Part shown: one piece after another, positions 17,010 through 26,730 of the stretch
Numbering within the stretch: the first letter of the stretch is position 1
Layout of the letters: every line of letters starts with the position of its first letter
Source of the DNA: Deltaproteobacteria bacterium
GTDB lineage: Bacteria; Myxococcota_A; Polyangia; Polyangiales; Ga0077539
NCBI GenBank assembly: GCA_016704445.1
Contig: JADJAE010000008.1
Coordinates: 1 to 64,000 of the forward strand
DNA length: 64,000 nucleotides
Reading direction: 5' to 3'
Made by a program: the position numbers and the translations under genes
The notes under the pieces: generated by a model
The model's input: the letters and a program-made list of their open reading frames with translations, nothing else
Told to the model about the DNA's origin: nothing
The model's database searches: none

Positions 17010-18173
17010 TCAGGCGCGGAGCGCGTCGAGGACGTTCATGCGGGCCGCGCGCACGGCGGGGAAGAGCCCGCCGAGGAGGCCCATGACGGCCGCGAAGACC
17101 AGGGACGACAGCACGATGGCGGGCGTCGGGACGAAGGTGAACACGATCTCCGACCAGGTGGCGAAGTTGACCATGTTGAAGCGCACGAAGCCCATCGAGG
17201 GAGGCGACGGCGCCCACCGCGCCCCCGAGGAGGCTGAGCACCACGGACTCGAAGAGGAAGGCCGCGAGGATGCTCTTGCGGGAGAACCCGAGGGCCCGCA
17301 GCGTGCCGATCTCGCGGCTGCGCTGGGCGATGGAGGCGTGCATGGTGATCATCGCGCCGATCATCGCGCCGGCCGAGAAGAACAGCGCGATCATCATGCC
17401 GAGGATGGTCAGGAACATGGTCGTCCCCTGGGCGATCTCCTCGTAGTAGACCGACTCGCGCTTCACGCCGAGGCCGAGCTGGGGGTTGGTCTCGATGGCC
17501 CGCTTGAAGGCGTCGAACCGCGCGGGCGGAGCGGAGGCGCACGCGCACCGGACACGAGGCCCTCGCGCCCGAAGGCCGAGCGCACGGTCTCGACGTCACC
17601 CCACACCTCGGACTCGAAGGACGAGCCGCGCGCCTCGAAGACGCCGACCACGGTGACCCGGCGGTTCTTCTTGATCTCGAAGGACTGCCCCAGCTCGACG
17701 CCGCGGAAGCGCCCGCGGATGGCCGCGCCGACGATCACCTCGTCGGAGCCCGGCGCCGCCGCGCGGCCCGCGACGACGTGCACCGACGGCCGGAAGCGCA
17801 TCACGTCGTCGGGCACGCCGCGCACCTGCACGTTGGACACGCCCTCGCCGTCGGCCTTGTCGAGCGCCAGCACGCCCACCACCTCGCCCACGGCGTCGGG
17901 CCGGCCGTCGGGGCGCGTGGCCACCTCCGGGGCGGCGCCCACGAGGCCCGCGGCGGGCAGCTCGATGCCGCTGGCGGTCTCGGAGTCGGAGCCCGCGCGC
18001 AGCACGATGGCGACGTCGGGCGAGCCCGAGCGACCCATGGCGCGCTCGAGGCCCGCGCCGAGCATCAGCACCGAGGCGAACACGAAGACCACCAGGCCGA
18101 TGCCGAGGGCGGTCGCGGCGGTGGTGGTCTTGCGCACCATGAGATTTCGCACGCTGTATGAAACGGGGACCAT
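17010..18173 (-). pseudogene. FtsX/MacB-type ABC permease, frameshifted
   Basis: Second permease of the exporter. The N-terminal helix (NLMVRKTTTAATALGIGLVVFVFASVL, split here for length) and a large periplasmic domain are in one frame to about 17540. The FtsX core (MFLTILGMMIALFFSAGAMI, then REIGTLRALGFSR) is in another. The last helix (IVLSSLVFAAVMGLLGGLFP, then VRAARMNVLDALRA) is again in the first. The overall length (388 codons) and all four helices of an FtsX/MacB permease are preserved, so the two compensating shifts (about 17540 and 17200) may be sequencing errors. Its start lies 12 nt after the stop of the other permease. Confidence 0.7.
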
Positions 18174-18185
18174 CGTCGCGCTCCC

Positions 18186-19352
18186 TCAGTCGATGCGCCG
18201 CAGCGCGTCCGTGACCGTCAACCGCGAGGCGCGCACCGCGGGGATGACCGCCGCCGCGACGCCGAGGAGCAGCGAGAAGCCCAGGGCCTGCGCCGCCGTG
18301 GCCACCTCGATGCGGAAGTACGGGACCATCGAGCCCATGTTCTCCTCGAGCCAGCGCCCGAGGCCGTACTGCACGAAGGGGTACGAGAGCGCGAGCCCGA
18401 GCGCGCCCGCCGCGAGCCCGAGCGCCGCGGCCTCGCCCAGGATGAAGCCCGCGACGTGCTTCGGGAGGAAGCCCAGCGCGCGCAGCACGCCGTACTCCTG
18501 GGTGCGCTCGCGCACGCCCATCGACATGGTGTTGCCGAAGAGCATCAGCAGGATGAGCAGGATGATGCCGGAGATGGCGTTGATGGCCGTGAGGAGGCCC
18601 GACATCATCCCCATGAACGAGAGGTTCATCGAGCGCTCGCTCATGGAGAGGGTCTGGATGTCCTGGACGTCGAAGGTGCGGTCGATGCCGGCGGAGACGC
18701 CGGTGGCCTGCCGGGGGTTGTCGACGCGGGCGATGATCCAACCGACCTGGTCGCGGCGGCGCTCGGGGATGGCGTTGTTGAGGTAGTCCCAGTGGAAGAG
18801 GAACTCCGAGCGGTCCATCGAGCGCCGGGTGGTGGTGTAGATGCCCGAGACGTGGAAGACCCAGTTGCCCGGGTAGATGGTGCCCGCGAGGGTGACCGTG
18901 TCGCCCACCCGGAGGTGCAGCAGCCGCGCGAGCTGGTCGCCCACCAGGGCGCCCTGGCGGTCGCCGAACCAGCGGGCGCGGTCGGCGGGCGACACGGCGA
19001 TCTCGTCGTACACGTCGAGGAAGCTCGGCGGGTCGACGGCCATCGTGGGGAAGAACTCCCTGGGGTTGCGCGGGTCCTTCCCGCCGAACCAGTTGGCCCA
19101 GGTGGCGGTGTGCACCCCCGGGGTCTGGCGCACCGTGTCGACGTAGCGCCGCGGCAGCTGCATCACGAAGGACACCTTGTGCCGGATGCCGATGCGGTCG
19201 TGCGCGGCGTGGGTGACCGCGACGGCCATCGACGAGATCACCGTGCGCAGCAGCACGAAGGCCACCACCGCCACTGCCACGCCGACCAGCGTCAGCGTCG
19301 TGCGGAAGCGGTTTCGCCCGACGTTGCGCATCGCCAGCGAGGCGAGGTTCAT
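18186..19352 (-). CDS. FtsX/MacB-type ABC permease
   Basis: An intact 388-residue permease of the LolCE/MacB fold: N-terminal helix (residues about 18-40), large periplasmic domain, then three helices near residues 255-285, 305-330 and 355-375. Motifs include RTQEYGVLRALGFLPKHV and the C-terminal VRASRLTVTDALRR. It would form the membrane part of a tripartite exporter or lipoprotein-extracting complex with the ATPase and the HlyD-type adaptor upstream. Its ATG overlaps the ATPase stop by 4 nt (ATGA), which fixes the start. It precedes a second permease, so the complex is probably a heterodimer. Confidence 0.88.
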   Translation of the reverse strand: MNLASLAMRNVGRNRFRTTLTLVGVAVAVVAFVLLRTVISSMAVAVTHAAHDRIGIRHKVSFVMQLPRRYVDTVRQTPGVHTATWANWFGGKDPRNPREFFPTMAVDPPSFLDVYDEIAVSPADRARWFGDRQGALVGDQLARLLHLRVGDTVTLAGTIYPGNWVFHVSGIYTTTRRSMDRSEFLFHWDYLNNAIPERRRDQVGWIIARVDNPRQATGVSAGIDRTFDVQDIQTLSMSERSMNLSFMGMMSGLLTAINAISGIILLILLMLFGNTMSMGVRERTQEYGVLRALGFLPKHVAGFILGEAAALGLAAGALGLALSYPFVQYGLGRWLEENMGSMVPYFRIEVATAAQALGFSLLLGVAAAVIPAVRASRLTVTDALRRID

Positions 19353-20042
19353 TGGAAGGCGCCCTTGTTGAGGTGGTGCGTGACCCGCGCGTGCGACGCC
19401 GCCTCGGGGTCGTGCGTCACCATCACCACGGTCTTCTTGAAGTCCTTGTTGAGCTTCTCCAGCAGCGCCAGGATCTGGTCGGCGGACTTCCGGTCGAGGT
19501 CGCCCGTCGGCTCGTCGGCCACGATGATCTTCGGGTCGTTGACGATCGCCCGCGCGATGGCGACCCGCTGCTCCTGGCCGCCGGAGAGCATCCGGGGGTA
19601 GTGGTTGGCGCGGTCTTCGAGGCCCACCACCCGCAGCGCCGTGGCCGCCGCCGCTTGCGGTCGGCGCTCGGGAGCTTCGTGAGCAGCAGCGGCAGCTCGG
19701 ACGTTCTCCAGGGGCCGTGAGCACGGGCATGAGGTTGTACGACTGGAAGATGAAGCCGATGTAGCGCGCGCGAAACGCCGCGAGGTCGCCGTCGGACATG
19801 GCGGTGAGGTCCTGCCCGCGACGCGCACCCCGCCGGAGCTGGCCGGTCGAGGCCCGCGACGAGGTTGAGCAGGGGTGGACTTCCCCAGAGCCCGACGGGC
19901 CATCAGCGCCTCGAAGGACCCTTCGGCGATCGAGGCTCAGCCCGTCGAGCACCGTGATGGTCTCGGCGCCGCGGTGGAAGGTCTTGGTCACGTGGGTCAG
20001 CTCGACCATCGGCGCGGCGGCGCTCTCTTCGGGGGACGACAT
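19349..20042 (-). pseudogene. LolD/MacB-type ABC ATPase, frameshifted
   Basis: The start MSSPEESAAAPMVELTHVTK at 20042 is followed by a standard ABC beginning. The Walker A loop is broken: GPSGSG is in one frame and KST in the next, because a G run and a C run each seem to have one extra base (around 19875-19890). Q-loop (IGFIFQSYNLMPVL), signature (LSGGQEQRVAIARAI), Walker B (IIVADEPTGDLD) and H-loop (VVMVTHD) are all present, the latter three after another shift near 19715. This preservation of every catalytic motif suggests sequencing error rather than decay. The ATPase would energise the two FtsX-type permeases. Confidence 0.75.
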
Positions 20043-21298
20043 CAGCGGTTTGCCTCTCTCACCGGGTGGGCTTCGCCCAGCGTCGGCGGCGGGTGCAGCA
20101 CCACCCGCGACCCCGGCGCCGGACCATCGATCAGCTCGTACGCGTCCCCCGACTGCGGCCCGAGGCTCACCGGGCGGACGTGCACGGCGTTGTTGTCGAC
20201 CACCAGCACCACCCGCGCCCCCTCGGGTGGTCACGGCGGCCGCGGGGACGAGCGTGCGCTGCGCCGCGCGGAGCTGCTCGGCGGTGAGCTCCTGCGTGAG
20301 GAAGCCCACGCGCGCGGCCATGTCGGGGAGGATGCCGTCCATCGGCTCGACGAAGCGCACCCGCACGACGACGGTGGCCTTGGCGCGGTCGACCCGGTGC
20401 CCGGTCTCTTGCACCGCGCCTCGGAAGCGCCGGCCGGGGAAGGCGTCGAGGGAGATCTCGCAGGGCCCGCCGGCACGGGTGGAGCCTCCCTTCGGGGACG
20501 TCGACCTCCGCGACCATGGAGCGGAAGTCCGAGCTCGATGACCGTGCCCGCCATCAGCTCGCTGCCCAGAAGCTCGCCGGGGCGAGGAGGGCGGTTGACG
20601 ATGGTGCCGTCGAAGGGCGCGCGGATGGTGAGCAGCGAGAGCGTGGCCGCCTGCACGGCGACGTCGGCCTGGAGCGCGCGCACTTCGGCCCCGGCCGCCG
20701 TCACGGAGGCTTCGAGCGGGCCCAGCCGCGCCTGGAGGTCTTCGACGACCTGCCTCGAGACTGCGCCGGACTCGACGAGGCGGCGCTGGCGCTCGAGCTG
20801 CTGGCGGCCGTCGGCGAGGTTGGCGCGGGCGATGGCGACGCGGGCCTCGGCGGCGGCGACCCTGGCGCGGGCGGCGGCGATGGTGCTGCGCACGTCCGTG
20901 GCGTCGAGTTCGAGCAGCGCTTGCCCGGCGCGCACGGTCTCGCCCTCACGCACCCTCACCACGGCGACGCGGCCCGGGACGCGTGAAGACACCCGCGCGG
21001 AGGTGAGCGCGACGACGTAGCCCGTGGCGGTGACCGTGGTGGCGCCCTGAGCAGGGGACGCCACGACGACCTCGCCGGTGTGCACCTCGGTCTTGAAGAG
21101 GCGAGACTCGACCGCGGGCCAGGCGCGGGTGCCGCCGTAGACCAGTGCGCCCAGCGCGAGCGCGACGAAGGCGTAGCGCGCGACGCCAGAACGGGAGCGG
21201 GAGCGCGAGCGCGACGAGGCCGGAGGGTCGTCCCGGTCGATGCGCAACGATTCCAGATCGCTGGTCAGTTGATCGCCCACGATCGGTTGGCCTACCAC
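20042..21298 (-). pseudogene. HlyD/MacA-type membrane fusion protein, frameshifted
   Basis: A GTG start at 21298 (VVGQPIVGDQLTSD) leads to a Ser/Arg-rich cytoplasmic tail, one inner-membrane helix (YAFVALALGALVYGG), a lipoyl/hairpin region with long helices (about residues 110-190) and the barrel-sandwich return TIRAPFDGTIV. From about 20520 onward the frame changes several times. The end (VVLHPPPTLGEAHPVREANR) returns to a frame whose TGA overlaps the ATPase ATG. It would bridge the ABC permeases to an outer-membrane component that is not encoded in the window. First gene of the exporter operon, 57 nt after murG. Confidence 0.7.
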
Positions 21299-21355
21299 GC
21301 GAGCGATCGGGGGTGGAATTTCGGTCGGACAGGGAATGTCCCCCCGATGGGGCCT

Positions 21356-22462
21356 TCACCCCCGCTGCACGCCCACTCCGCCGGCCAGCGCCAGCAGCCC
21401 GTCGGCGATCACGCCCGCCGCGTCGGGCCTCGCGCTCGCCCACGCCGCGGCGCCCATCGCCTGCAGCGCGTCGCCGTCGCGCAGCACCGCGCCCATCTCC
21501 GCGGCCAGTCGCTCGGGCGTCAGCTCGCCTTGCGCGATCCACTTCGCGGCCCCGCGCGCGGCCATCGCCTCGGCGTTCTTCCGCTGGTGGTCGTCGGCCG
21601 CCGTAGGCAGCGGGATGTACACCGCCGGTCGTCCCAGCACCCCGAGCTCCGCCACGGTCATCGCCCCCGCGCGGCACACCACCAGCGACGACTGCGCCAT
21701 CACCGTCGCCACGTCCTCGATGAAGGCCACCACCTCCGCGGCCTCGCCCCTCGCCGCGTAGGCCGCCGCCACAGCGTCTCGCTCCGAGGCGCCCGTCTGG
21801 TGCGTGACCTTCACCGCGAGCCCGCCCGCCCGAAGCTGCGCCACCGCCTCGGGCATCACCGCGTTGATCGCCCTCGCCCCCTGGCTGCCTCCCAGCACCA
21901 GCACCGACACGTCCCCGCCCACCGGAACCGCCGAGGCCATGCGCGCCAGGAAGGCCCGGCGCACGGGCGATCCGGTGACGACGCCGACCCCCGCGGGGAA
22001 GGCCGAGAGCGTCTCCTCGTGCGTCACGAAGGCGCGCTTTACCACCCTCGATAAAATCCTGTTGGTCATCCCGGGCACCGCGTTGGGCTCCAGCACCGCC
22101 GTCGGGATGCGCATCGCCGCGGCCATGGCCACGATCGGTCCGCCCGCGTAGCCCCCGACGCCCAGCACCACGTGGGGGCGCTCCCGGCGCAGCACCCGCC
22201 ACGCCTGCGCCGCCGCGGGAGGGAGCTTCGCCAGCGCCTCGACGAGCTTGCGGCCGCGCACGCCGTTGAGGCCCGAGAGATCCATCGCCTCGAAGCGCCA
22301 CGGGGTGGTGGGGAGCACTCGCGCCTCGATGCCCCGGGAGGTGCCGACCCAGCACACCGAGAGGTCGCGGGTGCGGCGGTCGAGCGCGTCGGCGACGGCG
22401 ATCCCTGGGAAGACGTGGCCTCCCGTTCCGCCGCCCGCGACCATGAAGCGAAGGGCCTCCAC
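21356..22462 (-). CDS. murG: UDP-GlcNAc:lipid-I GlcNAc transferase MurG
   Basis: The 368-residue glycosyltransferase makes lipid II on the cytoplasmic face of the inner membrane. The N-terminal GGGTGGHVFPG loop, the membrane-contacting GLNGVRGRK segment, GVGGYAGGP and the UDP-GlcNAc-binding region (GGSQGARAIN; CRAGAMTVAEL; PLPTAADDHQ) are all intact. I chose GTG 22462, 20 nt after the ftsW stop; ATG 22444 would remove only six residues. Last dcw gene of the cluster here; murC, murB, ddl, ftsQ, ftsA and ftsZ do not follow. Confidence 0.95.
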   Translation of the reverse strand: MEALRFMVAGGGTGGHVFPGIAVADALDRRTRDLSVCWVGTSRGIEARVLPTTPWRFEAMDLSGLNGVRGRKLVEALAKLPPAAAQAWRVLRRERPHVVLGVGGYAGGPIVAMAAAMRIPTAVLEPNAVPGMTNRILSRVVKRAFVTHEETLSAFPAGVGVVTGSPVRRAFLARMASAVPVGGDVSVLVLGGSQGARAINAVMPEAVAQLRAGGLAVKVTHQTGASERDAVAAAYAARGEAAEVVAFIEDVATVMAQSSLVVCRAGAMTVAELGVLGRPAVYIPLPTAADDHQRKNAEAMAARGAAKWIAQGELTPERLAAEMGAVLRDGDALQAMGAAAWASARPDAAGVIADGLLALAGGVGVQRG

Positions 22463-22482
22463 GCGGCGCCGCCTAGGCTTCC

Positions 22483-23664
22483 CTACGCCGCCTTGGCGGA
22501 GCGGGAGACCGACAGGAGGATCCCGATGGCCGCGAGGTCGATGATGAGCGAGCTGCCGCCGTAGGAGATGAACGGCAGCGTGAGGCCCTTGGTGGGCAGC
22601 GCCCCCATCGCGACGCCGAGGTTGATCAGCGCCTGCAGCGTGAGCAGCGTGGTGACGCCGAAGGCGAGGTAGGTGCCGTGGTCGTCGGCCGAGCGCAGGG
22701 CGATGCGCACGCCGCGCCAGATGAGGAAGGCGTAGGCCAGCATGAGGCCCGCGACGCCGACGAAGCCGAGCTCCTCGCCGAGGATGGCGCTGATGAAGTC
22801 CGTGTGCGCTTCGGGCAGGAAGAAGAGCTTCTGGCGGCTGTCTCCGAGGCCCACGCCGGTCATGCCGCCGGAGCCGAAGGACATCATCGACTCGACGAGC
22901 TGGTACGAGATGGTGCTGCGGAAGCGCGCCGGGTCGAGGAAGGCCTCCCAGCGACGGCGGCGGTACTCGGTGCCGAGGACGAGGTACGCCGCGACCGGCA
23001 GCGCCGCGATGAGGGTGCCGAGGATGTAGCCGGTGCGGGCCCCGGCCACGAAGAGCAGCGTGAAGGTGAGCAGCAGCAGCACCACCGCGGAGCCGAAGTC
23101 GGGCTGCTTCAGGCAGAGCAGCATCAGGAAGCCGGCGACCAGCAGGTGCGGCAGGAAGCCCACCGAGAAGGTGCGGATCTTCTCGTTCTTCTTGGCGAGC
23201 GAGTGCGACAGCCAGACGATGAGCGAGAGCTTCGCGATCTCCGCGGGCTGGATGTTGATGGGCCCCAGGCGAATCCAGCGGGCCGCGCCGCCGCCCGAGT
23301 GCCCGGCGCCCATCACCACCGCGAGCATCAGCACCACCGTGAGCCCGAGCATGGGGTAGGTGAAGGCGCGCAGCCGGCGGTGGTCCTGCACGGCGAAGAA
23401 GGTGAGGGCGACGAAGCCCATGACGGCGTAGAGCGTCTGCCGCACCAGGAAGAACTGCCCGTTGTGGTGCAGGTGCTCCGCGAAGACCGCGCTGGCCGAG
23501 TAGACCATCACGATGCCGAAGGTCACGAGCAGCATCGTCACGCCCAGCAGCGCGTGGTCGACGCGGCCCAGCGGGGCGCCCTTCTCCACGGCCTGCGCCC
23601 GGTAGGGCTCGACCCCCACCGGCGCCATCGAGTCGCGCCGCGCGTTGGTCGGCGTCGCGCTCAC
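22483..23664 (-). CDS. ftsW: Lipid II polymerase FtsW (SEDS family)
   Basis: A 393-residue, ten-helix SEDS glycosyltransferase for septal peptidoglycan. Recognisable segments include VMVYSASAVFAE in the first helices, QPAEIAKL, KQPDFGSAVVLLLL (lipid II polymerase Asp region) and the C-terminal LPFISYGGSSLI. The start is GTG 23664, overlapping the murD stop (GTGA), which supports translational coupling. It works with the class B PBP encoded by ftsI in the same cluster. Confidence 0.95.
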   Translation of the reverse strand: MSATPTNARRDSMAPVGVEPYRAQAVEKGAPLGRVDHALLGVTMLLVTFGIVMVYSASAVFAEHLHHNGQFFLVRQTLYAVMGFVALTFFAVQDHRRLRAFTYPMLGLTVVLMLAVVMGAGHSGGGAARWIRLGPINIQPAEIAKLSLIVWLSHSLAKKNEKIRTFSVGFLPHLLVAGFLMLLCLKQPDFGSAVVLLLLTFTLLFVAGARTGYILGTLIAALPVAAYLVLGTEYRRRRWEAFLDPARFRSTISYQLVESMMSFGSGGMTGVGLGDSRQKLFFLPEAHTDFISAILGEELGFVGVAGLMLAYAFLIWRGVRIALRSADDHGTYLAFGVTTLLTLQALINLGVAMGALPTKGLTLPFISYGGSSLIIDLAAIGILLSVSRSAKAA

Positions 23665-25019
23665 GACCCCGCACCGCCCTTCAGCGCCCGAGCCGCCTGC
23701 GCGAAGGCGTCGCCGCGCTCCGCGTAGTTCTTGTACATGTCGAGCGAGCTGCACGCCGGGGCCAGGAGCACGCAGTCCCCCGGCCTCGCCAGGGCCGCCG
23801 CGCGCCGCACGGCGTCGTCCATGTCCGTCGCCGCCTGGTGCGCCACGGAGTTGCCCATCGACGCGGACATCAGCGGCGCCGCCTCGCCAAGCAGCACGAC
23901 GGCGCGCGCCTTGGCTCGCAGCAGCTGCACCAGCGGCTCGTACGATCCGCCCTTGTCCCGGCCTCCTGCGATGAGCACCACCGGCCGATCGACGCCCTCC
24001 AGGGCCTTGAGCGCGGCGCCCACGTTGGTCGCCTTGGAGTCGTCGATGTAGACCACGCCCGCGTGCTCGACCACCCGCTGCATCCGGTGCGGCAGCCCCG
24101 TGAAGGAGCGCAGCGTGCGCGCGATGGCCGACACCGACGCCCCGCCGAGGTGCGCCGCCAGCGCGGCCGCCATGGCGTTGCCGACGTTGTGCGAGCCCTT
24201 GATGCCAATCTCGCTCACCGGAACCCGCAGCCCGCCGGGGCCGATGACGGCGTCGTCGACGATGCGCACCTCGCTGTGCTCGCCGCCCCAGGTGTGCACC
24301 TGCGCCGCGCCGCCCCTCGCGAAGGCCAGCACCACCGGGTCGTCCGCGGGCACCACCGCGTGGTCTTCACGGCGCTGCGCGAGGAAGATGCGGGACTTGG
24401 CCGCGCCGTAAGCCGCCATCGATCCGTAGCGGTCGAGGTGGTCGGGGGTGAGGTTGAGCCACACCGCGACGAGGGGCCTGAAGTGCTTCGTGGCCTCGAG
24501 CTGGTACGAGCTCGCCTCGATGACGCAGCGCCCGCCCTCGGCGGTCGGCTCGTGGCCGACGGCGTCGCACCAGGGCGTCCCCAGGTTGCCGCCGGTGAAG
24601 GTCGCGAAGCCCGACGACTCCAGCATCTCGCCGAGCAGCGTGGTGACCGTGCTCTTGCCGTTGGTGCCGGTGATGGCCAGCACCGGGGCCTCGGTGTACC
24701 AGCTCGCGAGCTCGATCTCGCCGATCACCAGCACCCCGCGCTCCTTCGCGCTCACGACCGCGTCCAGCGGCGGAACGCCCGGCGACAGCACGATCACGTC
24801 GGCCTCGGCGAAGACCGCGTCGTCGTGGCCCCCGAGGGCGAACTGAACCCCCTGGTCGGCCAGCTCGGCGTAGGCCGAGAGGTCTACCTCCGCCGCGCTA
24901 CGACGGTCGTTCACCGTGACCCGCGCCGCTCCGTCAGCCACGGCCCGCCGCGCCGCCGCGATGCCCGAGAGCCCGAGACCCACCACCACCACACGCTGTC
25001 CGCGCACCGTGCCGTTCAC
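23661..25019 (-). CDS. murD: UDP-MurNAc-L-Ala:D-Glu ligase MurD
   Basis: The 452-residue cytoplasmic ligase adds D-glutamate to UDP-MurNAc-L-alanine. It has an N-terminal Rossmann-like domain (VVVVGLGLSGIAAARRA), the ATP loop TGTNGKSTVTTLLGE, a central region with NLTPDHLDRYGS and the C-terminal domain beginning PHRMQRVVEHAGVVYIDDSK. GTG 25019 is the most likely start; the frame stays open to a GTG at 25055. It is separated from mraY by 4.2 kb of unrelated genes although mraY-murD adjacency is usual in dcw clusters. Confidence 0.94.
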   Translation of the reverse strand: MNGTVRGQRVVVVGLGLSGIAAARRAVADGAARVTVNDRRSAAEVDLSAYAELADQGVQFALGGHDDAVFAEADVIVLSPGVPPLDAVVSAKERGVLVIGEIELASWYTEAPVLAITGTNGKSTVTTLLGEMLESSGFATFTGGNLGTPWCDAVGHEPTAEGGRCVIEASSYQLEATKHFRPLVAVWLNLTPDHLDRYGSMAAYGAAKSRIFLAQRREDHAVVPADDPVVLAFARGGAAQVHTWGGEHSEVRIVDDAVIGPGGLRVPVSEIGIKGSHNVGNAMAAALAAHLGGASVSAIARTLRSFTGLPHRMQRVVEHAGVVYIDDSKATNVGAALKALEGVDRPVVLIAGGRDKGGSYEPLVQLLRAKARAVVLLGEAAPLMSASMGNSVAHQAATDMDDAVRRAAALARPGDCVLLAPACSSLDMYKNYAERGDAFAQAARALKGGAGS

Positions 25020-25135
25020 GACCACCGGCCTTAGCGCAACTCGACCGGCGACCACGAAAACAACGCAACCCGATTTAGCCCCCGTCGGCTGCGTCGGAGG
25101 ATTGGAAACCCACTGGCAGGGCGTAGATTCCCACC

Positions 25136-25978
25136 ATGTTCGACCTGCTGACCCCGCTCGAGACCGTCGTGCTGCGCGACGAGTCCGCAGACGCCACCGT
25201 CGCCCTCGCGCCCTCCCGCGGCGGCATCGTCACCCGCTTCTTCGTGGGCGACCGCCCGGTGCTCTACCTCGACGAGTCCACCCTCCTCGACCCCTCGAAG
25301 AACATCCGCGGCGGGGTCCCGGTGCTCTTCCCCTCCCCCGGGGCGCTGGCGGGCGAGCGCTTCCGCCATGGAGACGCCACCGGGAGCATGAAGCAGCACG
25401 GCTTCGCCCGGCAGCGCCCGTGGACGGTGGGCCACCAGGACGAGTCGTCGGTGACCCTCACCCTCGAATCAGACGAGGTCACCCGCGCGCAGTACCCCTG
25501 GGACTTCGCGCTCCGCTTCCGCTACTGGCTCGAAGGAACGCGCCTCCACATCACCCAGCACGTCGAGAACCGGAGCGCCTCAGCGATGCCCTTCGCGATG
25601 GGCTTCCACCCGTACTTCTTCGTGCCCGACGGGGAGAAGGCGCGGGCCTCCATCGCCACCACCGCCACGAGGGCCTTCGACAACACCACGAAAACCAACG
25701 TACCCCTCGCGCGACCGATCGACCTCACCCTCGCGGAGGTCGACCTGCACCTCGACGAGCACGCCACGCTCGCCCTCGCGGACGGCTACCGCGTGGTGGT
25801 GTCAGCCTCGCCGGAGTTCCGTCGCTGGGTCCTCTGGACCCTGCGCTCCAAGGACTTCGTGTGCCTCGAACCCTGGACCGCCGCAGGCGACGCGCTCAAC
25901 ACCGGCGACGGGCTCATCGTGCTGCCGCCGGGCCACTCCCACGAGCTCTGGACGGAGATCGCGCTCGTCGCGCCGTAG
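25136..25978 (+). CDS. Aldose 1-epimerase family protein
   Basis: A 280-residue cytoplasmic beta-sandwich protein of the galactose-mutarotase superfamily. Signature segments are GGVPVLFPSPGAL, KQHGFARQRPW, the catalytic-region GFHPYFFVPDG and CLEPWTAAGDALN near the C-terminus (active-site Glu and substrate-binding residues). The arrangement is closer to the D-hexose-6-phosphate/uncharacterised epimerase subgroup than to GalM. Plus strand, facing away from murD and convergent with the Crp/Fnr gene, whose stop is only 4 nt beyond its own. No link to cell-wall synthesis is obvious. Confidence 0.85.
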   Translation: MFDLLTPLETVVLRDESADATVALAPSRGGIVTRFFVGDRPVLYLDESTLLDPSKNIRGGVPVLFPSPGALAGERFRHGDATGSMKQHGFARQRPWTVGHQDESSVTLTLESDEVTRAQYPWDFALRFRYWLEGTRLHITQHVENRSASAMPFAMGFHPYFFVPDGEKARASIATTATRAFDNTTKTNVPLARPIDLTLAEVDLHLDEHATLALADGYRVVVSASPEFRRWVLWTLRSKDFVCLEPWTAAGDALNTGDGLIVLPPGHSHELWTEIALVAP

Positions 25979-25982
25979 CGCC

Positions 25983-26687
25983 TTACTCCGCGGCGACGGC
26001 CATCAGCACGTCCGCGTCCACCACCCTGATCTCCCGCCGCGTGGACTTGATCGCGCCCATCACGCTGAGGCGGCTCAATGCACGAGAGAAGGTCTCCGGC
26101 AGCATCCCGAGAAGGCCCGCCACCACGCCCCGAGGCATCTCCGGGGCCCGACCGTCGCGGGCCTCGTCCGCCAGCCAGCGAGCGACCCGGCGCACGGCGC
26201 TCCCTTCGGCGGAGGTGGGGCGCGGACCGTCGGCGCAGCGGGCGCTGATCACCAGGCCCATCACGGCGCGGGAGGCGACGACGCCGACGTTGTCGATCCA
26301 CTGGTTGAACGAGTCGCGGCTCGCCACGCAGAGGGTCACCTGGGTGAGCGCCACGGCGGTGTCGCTGTATCCCTCCTGCACGAGGCACTCGTCGCCCACG
26401 AGCTGGCCGGGCCTGCGCACGGCCCACGGGACGCCCGCCCCTCGCTGATCGCCGGTCTCCCGGAAGAGCGCCACCGAGCCGTGCTGCACGTACCAGAGCC
26501 GCTCGGCGGCGGAACTCTCCCCGCACAGCATCGCGCCCGCCTCGTAGGTGCGAGGACTCATCGGACAGCGCCGACCGGCGCCGCACCCGGCCGCGCGACC
26601 GATGGGACACTGCTTCGATCCGTCGAGCGTGGCATCCGAAGGCATCACTGGAAGCGCGGAGTTCCTCCGCGATTGGCTCATGACCAC
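25983..26687 (-). CDS. FNR/DNR-type Crp-family transcription regulator with N-terminal cysteines
   Basis: A 234-residue regulator: cNMP-fold sensor domain (residues about 42-135), dimerisation helix and winged helix. The recognition helix reads PETFSRALSRL; the E198-x-x-S201-R202 pattern is the one that reads TTGA half-sites in FNR and DNR. Three N-terminal cysteines (C27-x7-C35-x5-C41) plus C55 could ligate an iron-sulfur cluster; the x5 gap equals that between the last two cluster cysteines of FNR, but the x7 gap differs. Start GTG 26687 has AAGGAGG 5 nt upstream; ATG 26681 is possible. It lies 43 nt after the cupredoxin gene in the same direction. It likely controls the cupredoxin-nirS pair in response to low oxygen or NO (inference). 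Confidence 0.82.
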   Translation of the reverse strand: MVMSQSRRNSALPVMPSDATLDGSKQCPIGRAAGCGAGRRCPMSPRTYEAGAMLCGESSAAERLWYVQHGSVALFRETGDQRGAGVPWAVRRPGQLVGDECLVQEGYSDTAVALTQVTLCVASRDSFNQWIDNVGVVASRAVMGLVISARCADGPRPTSAEGSAVRRVARWLADEARDGRAPEMPRGVVAGLLGMLPETFSRALSRLSVMGAIKSTRREIRVVDADVLMAVAAE

Positions 26688-26730
26688 AACATCCTCCTTA
26701 CCGTGATCGACCGCTGTTCGCGCCCGGCTC

